Under the pieces are notes generated by a model. The model was given only the letters and a program-made list of their open reading frames with translations, did not search any database and was not told where the DNA came from. The position numbers and the translations under genes were made by a program. Positions 9,458 through 16,448 of a stretch of DNA of 64,000 bases are shown here, one piece after another; position 1 is the first letter of the stretch, and each line of letters starts with the position of its first letter. Source of the stretch: Burkholderiales bacterium (GTDB taxonomy: Bacteria; Pseudomonadota; Gammaproteobacteria; Burkholderiales; Burkholderiaceae_C); NCBI GenBank assembly GCA_029268225.1, contig JAJUGJ010000005.1, forward strand, positions 62,001 to 126,000, written 5' to 3'.

Positions 9458-9609
9458 GCTACGGTCTGATCTATATGAACGTGGCGGCAGGTGAGGTGCA
9501 TCACTGCCATTGGCAACAAGCAGCCACCGAAGCTCAAGGAGGCGGAGGAGGTATTTCGGGTTGGCTCCATGCATGTACATTCGCCCGTCTCGCCTGCGCA
9601 CGGAGTCAC
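9458..9609 (+). pseudogene. Truncated, internally deleted copy of the 3' end of the Tli4-like gene
   Basis: Two blocks repeat the end of the downstream gene. Bases 9458-9504 match about 10726-10774. Bases 9503-9609 match 10911-11022, including an almost unbroken ~57-base stretch beginning ACTGCCATTGGCAACAAGCA. About 135 bases that lie between the blocks in the intact gene are missing here. The similarity stops at GAGTCAC, just past the stop codon of the intact copy. This is the remnant of a tandem duplicate of the immunity gene. Confidence 0.85.
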
Positions 9610-9713
9610 TTCAGTGCTCAATTTTGAATCGGTGCCAGCGAGAATGATCATCAAGGCGTTGTCTGACGCCAATCAACACATCCATTCGGATCCCCATTCA
9701 GTGGGGGTAAGCC

Positions 9714-11018
9714 ATGCAGCTTAAGGCCTTTGTCATCACAAGCGCAGTGCTCTTGGGTGTAATGCCCGTCGAGTCGCACGCCACCAAACTCAAAATTTTC
9801 TCTGGCAAGAATGAGCGCGGTGTGCAGCCCTCCATTTGTCTTGGCCTGCTGGCCATCCAAGTGCCGGGTGCCGTGATCATGGGCGAGTCCACCAAAAAGG
9901 TACTCGCCAATCCTGGCGGGGCCGGTTTTCAGAGGATGGGTACGCAGCTGCCTGGCTATCCGCTCTCGACTCATGGCGCGCGCGTTGCAGTGTGGAATCT
10001 GGAAGAGCTTGGGGCGAATCACAAACAGTCTGTCGCCGAGATCAAGTCCGAAGGCGAGGAGTTTGTGCAACGGTCTCGAACGCTGGACTATGAATGGTTG
10101 GAGCACGACTACAAGGACACGGTGAAGTTTCTCCAAGACCGAGAGAAAAAAAATCCTGCTGCGGCGGGCTACGTTCAGAGTAATTTAGCGATGTGGGGAC
10201 GACGGGCTGCGGAAGTACGTTCTTCGATTGCCGCAACCGGCACGGCCACCCTTCCGCCAGCGGCTCCACCCACCGGCTTTGCCTATCGGTGGGGCAATAA
10301 CTTCGCCGCAGGTTTCCAAGACCCCAAAGACAAGCGCATTCGGATCATCACGGGCGCTGTCAGCCGCCCTGAGCTGGGAGTGCAGGCAGCCGCTCACGAG
10401 TGGCAGTCCTTTCATGGCCGCTTCAGCAGCCGCCGACCTGAAGAGTTGCCCCGGCAAGCAGGCGTGTGCACAGCCTTTGGCTTCGTTGCGGATGATCCGC
10501 AAGACCCCACGAAGGGCGACTACAGTCTGGACATCCCCTTCGTCGTCAAGGCGCAGCCCAACCTCGTGTTTGAGCTGGAGACCTGGATGTTGCCCGCTGA
10601 ATCCAAGCCTCGCCCTGACATCCGTGATGGTGGTGACCCAAACGTTCTCACCGCTGAAGACCTCAGTCGCTCATCCGGCGTGGGGTTCTTGAGCGGCATC
10701 ATCAACATGGCTGGCATCAGCCACAGCTACGGCCCGATCTATGTGAACGTGGCGGGCCAGGTGGGGCGCATCATCGGCAGACGCTATGCCAAAGACAGCG
10801 GGATGGATGTCACCTATGAGTTCGAGTTCATGGCCCACGGTGTGCCTGGGCAGCGTGACAAGCCGTATATCAAGCTGACGATGGCAGGCGTGTTGCCTGG
10901 GAAATACCGTACTGCCATTGGCAACAAGCAGCCACCGAAGTTCAAGGAGGCGGAGGAGGTGTTTCGCAAGATGGTCAGCTCCATGCGTTTGCATTCGGCT
11001 GTCTCGGCGGCGCATTGA
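9714..11018 (+). CDS. Tli4-like T6SS immunity-type protein (secreted)
   Basis: 434 residues with an N-terminal signal peptide (FVITSAVLLGVMPVESHA). The start is preceded by GGGGGT. After the signal comes a cysteine-containing block, SICLGLLAIQVPG, which resembles the CxGRxxIDVP opening of Tli4-family proteins. The C-terminal half (about 190-410) alternates short strands and acidic turns with many Gly residues, as in the Tli4 C-terminal domain. Tli4 proteins protect against Tle4-type phospholipases. No tle4 lies in the window, so this would be an orphan immunity gene. It ends one base before the codA stop on the other strand. Family assignment is from remembered motifs and moderate. Confidence 0.5.
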   Translation: MQLKAFVITSAVLLGVMPVESHATKLKIFSGKNERGVQPSICLGLLAIQVPGAVIMGESTKKVLANPGGAGFQRMGTQLPGYPLSTHGARVAVWNLEELGANHKQSVAEIKSEGEEFVQRSRTLDYEWLEHDYKDTVKFLQDREKKNPAAAGYVQSNLAMWGRRAAEVRSSIAATGTATLPPAAPPTGFAYRWGNNFAAGFQDPKDKRIRIITGAVSRPELGVQAAAHEWQSFHGRFSSRRPEELPRQAGVCTAFGFVADDPQDPTKGDYSLDIPFVVKAQPNLVFELETWMLPAESKPRPDIRDGGDPNVLTAEDLSRSSGVGFLSGIINMAGISHSYGPIYVNVAGQVGRIIGRRYAKDSGMDVTYEFEFMAHGVPGQRDKPYIKLTMAGVLPGKYRTAIGNKQPPKFKEAEEVFRKMVSSMRLHSAVSAAH

Positions 11019-11019
11019 G

Positions 11020-12267
11020 TCACCCCCACACCACCTCCCCCACCGTCCTGCGCACCACCACCTTCCCATGCCGCACCGACAGCAGCGCATGCCCTTGCGT
11101 GCGCAGCACCTCATAGTCGTTCTCCGCTGACAGCAGCACCAGGTTGGCCGGGCGGCCCACTTCCAGTCCATAGCCCTCGCCCAAGGCCATCGCACGCGCG
11201 CTGTGGTCGGTCACGAAGTCCAGCGCACGTTGCAGGTCCTCATAGCCCAGCATGTGGCAGATGTGCAGCCCCGCATCCAGGATGCGCAGGATGTTGCCAT
11301 TGCCCAGCGGATACCAGGGGTCCACGATGGAGTCCTGCGCAAAGCACACGTTCAACCCAGCGCGGTCCAGTTCGGGCACACGCGTCAGGCCGCGGCGCTT
11401 GGGGTAGCTGTCAAAGCGGCCTTGCAGGTGGATGCTCTCGGTGGGGCAGGAAATGAAGCTCAGCCCCGCTTGCTTCAGCAGGCGGAACAGCTTGTAGCAG
11501 TAAGCGTTGTCGTACGAGCCCATGGCTGTGGTGTGGCTCGCCGTCACGCGCGCGCCCATGCCTTTCACGCGCGTCACCTCCGCCAGCACCTCCAGGAAGC
11601 GCGAGTGCGGGTCGTCGGTCTCGTCGCAGTGCACGTCCACCAGGCGATCGTGGCGCTCGGCCAGGTCCATCAGAAAGTGCAGGGATGAGACGCCTTGGTC
11701 GCGGGTGTTCTCGAAGTGCGGGATGCCGCCCACCACGTCCACGCCCATCTCCACGGCCTCGCACATCAGCGCACGGCCGTTGGCGAACGATTCGATGCCT
11801 TCTTGCGGGAAGGCGACGACCTGCAGATCGACCAGATCGCGGGCCTCGTCGCGCACGTCCAGCATGGCTTTGAGCGTGCCCAGACCGGGCTCGGTCACAT
11901 CGACGTGGGTGCGCACGTGCTGGATGCCGTGGGCGGCCAGCATGCGGATGGTGCGGTGCGCGCGGGATTTGGTGTCCTCGGCCGTGACCAGGGCCTTGCG
12001 CTCGGCCCAGCGTTCAATGCCTTCGAACAGGGTGCCGCTGAGGTTCCAGTTCGGCTCGCCCGCGGTGAGGGTGGCGTCCAGGTGGATGTGTGGCTCGACC
12101 AGAGGCGGGATCACCAGCTTGCCGGCGGCGTCGAAACCGTCCGGGGCGGCCTCGGACGGCGCCAGGGTGTCGGCTTGTGCCTCGATGGCGCTGATGCGGC
12201 CGTCGATCCAGCGCAAGGTGAACAGACCGGTGCGGCCACGCAGGCGGGCGTTGAAGAGGTGGTTCAT
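11020..12267 (-). CDS. codA: Cytosine deaminase
   Basis: 415 residues, close in length to E. coli CodA (427). It converts cytosine to uracil and ammonia in pyrimidine salvage. Metal site: EPHIHLD (His60, His62), the HCDE motif that carries a ligand His and the catalytic Glu, SHTTAM for another His, and the Asp of FAQDSIVDPWYPLG. VAFPQEGI holds the substrate Gln. The residue after the metal Asp is Ser, where E. coli has Asp314; that position shapes pyrimidine preference. The ATG overlaps the stop of the upstream pucR gene (ATGA). Third gene of a codB-pucR-codA operon. Confidence 0.95.
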   Translation of the reverse strand: MNHLFNARLRGRTGLFTLRWIDGRISAIEAQADTLAPSEAAPDGFDAAGKLVIPPLVEPHIHLDATLTAGEPNWNLSGTLFEGIERWAERKALVTAEDTKSRAHRTIRMLAAHGIQHVRTHVDVTEPGLGTLKAMLDVRDEARDLVDLQVVAFPQEGIESFANGRALMCEAVEMGVDVVGGIPHFENTRDQGVSSLHFLMDLAERHDRLVDVHCDETDDPHSRFLEVLAEVTRVKGMGARVTASHTTAMGSYDNAYCYKLFRLLKQAGLSFISCPTESIHLQGRFDSYPKRRGLTRVPELDRAGLNVCFAQDSIVDPWYPLGNGNILRILDAGLHICHMLGYEDLQRALDFVTDHSARAMALGEGYGLEVGRPANLVLLSAENDYEVLRTQGHALLSVRHGKVVVRRTVGEVVWG

Positions 12268-13517
12268 GGCAGGGGACGTGTGTGAGATTGGTGAGGCGAC
12301 AGTCGCCAGATCATCAGGGCCATCGCGATGTTCAGGCGGTGTTGGGCGTCGTTGAGGTCCAGGTGGGTCAGGTTCTGGATCTGTTGCATGCGGTAGTTCA
12401 GGGTGTTGCGGTGCACGTTCAGGCGCTGCGCGGCCGCCACCAGGTTGCCATTGGCCTGGGTCCAGGCTTCCAGTGTCGGCGTCAGGGCCGCATGGTGGTT
12501 GTGATCGTGCTGCAGCAATGGCCCCAGGGTGGTTTGCACGAAGCGGTCCAGCAGGCTGCGGTCGCGGATCGCCACCAGCAATTCCAGCACGCCCAGTTCG
12601 TCAAAGCAACACAGGCCCAGCCGTTCCGGAAAGGACTGGGCCGCCACCAGGGCCTGGCGGGCCTGGGTCAGGCCGCGCGGCAGGTCGCGGGCTTGGGGGC
12701 AGATGGCGCTCAGGCCGCCGAACACCCGCAAGGGCGTGTCGCCGTCGTTGAGCGTGTGCAAGAGTTGCTCGACGACGCTGCGGTTGCGCGTCGCCTGCTC
12801 GGCCGACTCGGGCTGGGACACCGGCAACAAAGCCAGCCACTGCTCGGCCTGGCTGACCACGGGCCACGGCTCGCCCAGTTCGGTCAGGGCGCGGTTCAGG
12901 CGCGAGAGCACCTGTTGGCGGAAGGCCTGGAGCAGCGTCTCTGCCATTTCTGGTGCATACGAGCGGAACAGGGCTGCGCTGCCGCCCAGGGTCAGCACCA
13001 GCACCTGACGGGGCTGACGCAGGTCGATGGCCAGGCTGGCGGCCCGGTGCGCGCGCACGGCGTCGTCGGCCAGGTGGCCCTCCAGCAGGTGTTCGATGAA
13101 CTGCTGGCGCGAGCTGCCCAGCCATTGGGCTTGCACCAGGGCCGAGCCGATGGCCTCGGTGACCACAATCATGGGCAGCGCATACGGCTGCTCGATCAGA
13201 GGCAGGCCCAGGCGATCGGCCTCGTGCAGCACGCTGGCGGGGATCTCGCGGATGTAGTCGGGGCCGGTCAGGATCACCAGGCCGGCGCAGCGCCGCCCGT
13301 GGGCTTCGCGCACCAGCTGGCACAGGTTGGCCTCGCTGCGGTGCTGGTTGATGCCGGTCACGAAGACCAGCTCGCCGCCCAGCACCCATTCGGTGATCGA
13401 TTCGTTCTCGGCCACATAGGGCCAGCGGACGGTGTGGTGCTCGCCCGCCTGCCCGGCTCGCAGGCGCATGGCCTGGAGCCGGGGCAGGAGCAGCACATCA
13501 CGGATGCTCAGGCTCAT
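12264..13517 (-). CDS. PucR-family transcriptional regulator of the cytosine operon
   Basis: 417 residues from the ATG at 13517, which overlaps the codB stop (ATGA). The longer open frame to 13946 lies inside codB and is discarded. N-terminal PucR domain: LSIRDVLLLPRLQAMRLRAG, then WPYVAENESITEWVLGGELV. Central GGDEF-like regulator region about 170-290. C-terminal helix-turn-helix: LVAAAQRLNVHRNTLNYRMQ near residue 375. PucR-type proteins sense purine, pyrimidine or amino-acid status. Lying between permease and deaminase genes with overlaps on both sides, it almost certainly controls this operon. Activator versus repressor is not visible. Confidence 0.9.
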   Translation of the reverse strand: MSLSIRDVLLLPRLQAMRLRAGQAGEHHTVRWPYVAENESITEWVLGGELVFVTGINQHRSEANLCQLVREAHGRRCAGLVILTGPDYIREIPASVLHEADRLGLPLIEQPYALPMIVVTEAIGSALVQAQWLGSSRQQFIEHLLEGHLADDAVRAHRAASLAIDLRQPRQVLVLTLGGSAALFRSYAPEMAETLLQAFRQQVLSRLNRALTELGEPWPVVSQAEQWLALLPVSQPESAEQATRNRSVVEQLLHTLNDGDTPLRVFGGLSAICPQARDLPRGLTQARQALVAAQSFPERLGLCCFDELGVLELLVAIRDRSLLDRFVQTTLGPLLQHDHNHHAALTPTLEAWTQANGNLVAAAQRLNVHRNTLNYRMQQIQNLTHLDLNDAQHRLNIAMALMIWRLSPHQSHTRPLP

Positions 13518-14794
13518 GCGCTGACACTGCCCAGCTGCTGACGGGCGATGCGCACGCGCTGGATTTCGAACAGCACGACATAGCTGAGCGCGGCCACGCC
13601 GATGCCGACCAGCGGCGCCACCCAGGGCGAGACATAGGCACACACGGCACCGATGGCATAGGCGCCCAGGCCGACGCCGTTGAAGCGGGGCAGGGTGGTG
13701 GTGCTGAGCTGCGGGTAGCGGCCTTTGTGGCCATGGAAGAAGTCGGCCATGATCACGCCGCCGATGGGCGGGATGATCGAGCCCAGCAGGATCAGGAAGG
13801 GGATCAGCATGTCCGACATCCCGGCGATCGCCAGCAGCGTCCCGATACCGGCCCCGACCAGGGTGATGGTGCCACGGCGATCCTGACGCAGCAGGTTGCA
13901 GCCGGCCGCGGCGAAGTTGTAGATGGTGTTGTCCTGGGTGGTCCACAGGTTCAGGAACAGCATCACCACGGCCGCGATCGACAGGCCTTGCAGCACCATC
14001 ACTTCGACGATGTCGGGTTGCTGGTAGACCATGGCGCCATAGGCCCCGACGACGATCATCAGGCCATTGCCGATGAAGAAGCCCACCAGGCTGGAGAGCA
14101 CGGCGGTCTTGCCATCACGGGCGAAGCGCGTCCAGTTGGTGGCCTGGGTGGCGCCGCTGACGAAGGTGCCAAACACCAGGGTGATGGCCATGTGCCAGCT
14201 CATGCTTTCCTTGGGCTGGATGGCGAGCAGGCCTTGGAGGCCGCCGGCATCCCGCGTGGCGATCCACAGCGACCAGGCCAGCAGCGCGAGCATGGCGGGC
14301 ACGGCCACGCGCGACAGCAGGTCCAGGCCCTTGTAGCCGATGAAGGCCGTGAGGCTGAAGCCAAAGCCGAACAGCACCATCAGCGGGATGGTCCAACTGC
14401 TGGGCAGGGACAGCATCTTGACCAGCACCAGCGCGATGGTGGCGGTGCCCCAGGCGTACCAGCCGATCTGGGTGAAGCCCAGCAGGAAGTCCGACAGCTT
14501 GCTGCCGGTTTCGCCAAAGCAGAAGCGGCCCATCAGCACAGAGTTCAGGCCGCTGCGGCAGGCGATCAGGCTGAGCACGGCGGCATAGAGGCCCAGCAGC
14601 AGGTTGCCCGCGATGGCTGCCCAGATGAGCGTCTTGAAGTCGAAGGCCATGCCCATCTTGCCGCCGGCAAACATGGTGGCCGTGAAGAAGGTGAAGCCGA
14701 ACAGCAAGATGGAGGTGGACAGCAGCCCCTTGCGGGCGCCGGGTGGGACTTCACTGAGGGGGTAGTCGTGATCGAGGTCGGGGGCTTGGGCCAT
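13514..14794 (-). CDS. codB: Cytosine permease (NCS1 family)
   Basis: 426 residues from ATG 14794, which has CGGAG about seven bases upstream and gives the normal N-terminus MAQAPDLDHDYPLSEVP; an upstream in-frame ATG lacks such a site. About twelve membrane segments. The first contains GFTFFTATMFAGGKMG, the NCS1 substrate-site helix, and NWTRFARDGK is typical of CodB. It imports cytosine with a cation for deamination by codA, two genes downstream. First gene of the operon; its promoter should lie between 14795 and about 15000, where a palindrome is found. Confidence 0.93.
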   Translation of the reverse strand: MAQAPDLDHDYPLSEVPPGARKGLLSTSILLFGFTFFTATMFAGGKMGMAFDFKTLIWAAIAGNLLLGLYAAVLSLIACRSGLNSVLMGRFCFGETGSKLSDFLLGFTQIGWYAWGTATIALVLVKMLSLPSSWTIPLMVLFGFGFSLTAFIGYKGLDLLSRVAVPAMLALLAWSLWIATRDAGGLQGLLAIQPKESMSWHMAITLVFGTFVSGATQATNWTRFARDGKTAVLSSLVGFFIGNGLMIVVGAYGAMVYQQPDIVEVMVLQGLSIAAVVMLFLNLWTTQDNTIYNFAAAGCNLLRQDRRGTITLVGAGIGTLLAIAGMSDMLIPFLILLGSIIPPIGGVIMADFFHGHKGRYPQLSTTTLPRFNGVGLGAYAIGAVCAYVSPWVAPLVGIGVAALSYVVLFEIQRVRIARQQLGSVSA

Positions 14795-14898
14795 GGGGTG
14801 ACTCCGGTTGGGTGAGACCCCGCTCACAGTGCAAACCCTGTGCCATGGCCCGCGTCGGCGGCGCTGAGCGTGTCACCGTTCACCTGTCACAAGTGGTT

Positions 14899-14915
14899 TT
14901 GTGCAGCATGCACAA
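14899..14915. promoter_or_regulatory. Perfect 7-3-7 palindrome upstream of codB, candidate PucR operator
   Basis: TTGTGCA, spacer GCA, TGCACAA is a perfect inverted repeat about 105 bp before codB and 168 bp before the divergent peroxidase gene. It is the strongest symmetric element in the codB-gpx gap (14795-15082). Position suits an operator for the PucR protein of the operon; binding is inferred only. Confidence 0.45.
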
Positions 14916-15082
14916 GTCGCGCCGCGACCGACGGCGTCGCGAGGGCGCTCTTCGCTGGGGGTGCACCAAGCGCAGGCGGCCTCGCCTGACGACGCCTCGC
15001 ATCGGTGCAGGCAAGCCCGACTTCGGTGTGGGGCCTTGCGCGCGCGGTAAGCTGTGATCTTCCGTCTCACCACGTGCCCGCC

Positions 15083-15691
15083 ATGCTCACCACCGCCTTG
15101 TTCTTGCGTCCCTGGATGCTGTCTCTCACCCTGTTGGGCTTCGCTGCGGCAGGGGGCGTGGCCCAGGCGGCGCCAGCTGGCACGGCCGCGCCGGTGTCCA
15201 GCACGTGTCCGGCCCTGCTCAACAAGACTTTTCCTCGCCTGCAAGACGAGAAGCCCCAGTCGCTGTGCCAGTACAGCGGGCAGGTGATCCTGGTGGTCAA
15301 CACAGCCAGTTACTGCGGCTTCACTTCCCAGTACAAGGGGTTGGAGGATTTGTACGCCAAGTACAAAGGCCGGGGTTTGGTGGTGCTGGGCTTTCCGTCC
15401 AATGATTTCGGACAGCAGGAGCCCGACTCGGGCAAGCAGATAGCTGAGTTCTGCGCCAACACCTTTGGCGTGAAGTTCCCGATGTTCGCCAAGAGCAGCG
15501 TCAAGGGCGCGCAGGCCAACCCGCTGTTTGCCGAGTTGGCCAAGCTGTCGGGGACCACCCCCAAATGGAACTTCTACAAGTACCTGATCGCCCGGGATGG
15601 GCGCACGGTCGAGGCCTACAACAGCCTCACCGCCCCTGACAGTCGCAGCCTGGTGGCCGACATCGAGCAGGCCCTGGCGGCCCAACCTTGA
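15083..15691 (+). CDS. Exported glutathione peroxidase-family protein (probably thioredoxin-type)
   Basis: 202 residues from ATG 15083, chosen because it begins a signal peptide (MLSLTLLGFAAAGGVAQAA). The protein should reduce peroxides in the periplasm. The peroxidatic Cys is in NTASYCGFT, the catalytic Gln in NDFGQQEP and the Trp-Asn pair in KWNFYKY. The usual second Cys of FPCNQF is Ser here, while the Cys of IAEFCANTFG, the resolving Cys in two-Cys enzymes, is kept. Reduction by a thioredoxin-like donor is therefore more likely than by glutathione. A second, cytosolic paralogue lies at 28787-29278. Confidence 0.88.
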   Translation: MLTTALFLRPWMLSLTLLGFAAAGGVAQAAPAGTAAPVSSTCPALLNKTFPRLQDEKPQSLCQYSGQVILVVNTASYCGFTSQYKGLEDLYAKYKGRGLVVLGFPSNDFGQQEPDSGKQIAEFCANTFGVKFPMFAKSSVKGAQANPLFAELAKLSGTTPKWNFYKYLIARDGRTVEAYNSLTAPDSRSLVADIEQALAAQP

Positions 15692-15726
15692 CCAGGGCGG
15701 CGCATGCGCTGCACACCCAAGAAAAT

Positions 15727-15751
15727 GGCCCCGACGGTAACCGACGGGGCC
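15727..15751 (+). terminator. Rho-independent terminator after the exported peroxidase gene
   Basis: GGCCCCG pairs with CGGGGCC around an inner CGG/CCG stem. A T-rich stretch (TCTTCTTTTTCTTGTCTTCC) follows about 14 bases later. The T tract is slightly distant, so termination may be imperfect. Confidence 0.6.
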
Positions 15752-16056
15752 ACTTGGCGTGATGTCTTCTTTTTCTTGTCTTCCCTGTTGTCCTGCTCAG
15801 CAGAACCGTGTGACAGCACTGGTTGAGACTGTAGAGCGTCTGCGCGCGACCCGCATCCCTCTCAGGGGGGTGATGTGCCATCCGGGCCCCAATCCGAGGG
15901 GAATGTGCACTTGGACACAACTTGGTCATTTTCGTGTGCCACAGCCGTCAAGTCGGGGTGTGCGCAGGTCGAAGAAAGACCCATGATGGTCTTGCAGACA
16001 GCGGCCCCGTCCCTATCTGATGACCTGACAGATGGATCACACAAGGAGTCACGTCC
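15752..16056 (+). other. Intergenic region upstream of the DUF3567 gene
   Basis: About 305 bases without a convincing gene; short frames here lack ribosome-binding sites and family resemblance. The last 60 bases presumably hold the promoter of the DUF3567 gene, and AAGGAG at about 16044 is its ribosome-binding site. I recognise no RNA gene or operator. Confidence 0.4.
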
Positions 16057-16341
16057 ATGCACATGCTCTACAACTCAGACAGCTATGCCGTGGTGCAGAT
16101 CGAGATGCTGCCCGAGCTGGGGGTCACCACGACCGAGGGGGCCAGTCCGGCTTTGACGCGCGGTGGCTACGAGATCGTGGACAAGCACGCACGCAAGGAG
16201 CTCTTCCTCGAAGGCGCTTTGGCCGAGTCCTTCAAGCAAGGCGTCGAGGCCTTGATCGAATCAGCCCACAGCGTGGAAGACTTTGATGCGTATCTGGAAC
16301 GCTTCGCCGGGATGGCGCAGCAGCCAGTCGTGATGCATTAA
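16057..16341 (+). CDS. DUF3567 family protein
   Basis: 94 residues with a strong AAGGAG site ten bases upstream. The opening MLYNSDSYAVVQIEM and the core GGYEIVDKHARKELFLEGALAESF match DUF3567, a small soluble family found almost only in Betaproteobacteria. No catalytic motif, membrane segment or signal peptide is seen, and the function is unknown. It stands alone between a terminator region and the phosphodiesterase gene. It is useful mainly as a lineage marker. Confidence 0.88.
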   Translation: MHMLYNSDSYAVVQIEMLPELGVTTTEGASPALTRGGYEIVDKHARKELFLEGALAESFKQGVEALIESAHSVEDFDAYLERFAGMAQQPVVMH

Positions 16342-16448
16342 CGAAAATGCGCGCGGGGAGCCGTTTGCGCCCCCGTAGCTGGGGTGAGTGCCCATGACTG
16401 GTGCCATCCCCCCTGCCTAGACTGCGACACCGTTTTGTATCGATTCGC

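Noticed and set aside
13518..13946. N-terminal extension of the PucR regulator frame
   Set aside because: It lies entirely inside codB in another frame; the ATG at 13517 gives a standard PucR N-terminus and an ATGA overlap.
15692..16056. tRNA or small RNA in the gap
   Set aside because: No cloverleaf or conserved tRNA elements; only the terminator hairpin stands out.
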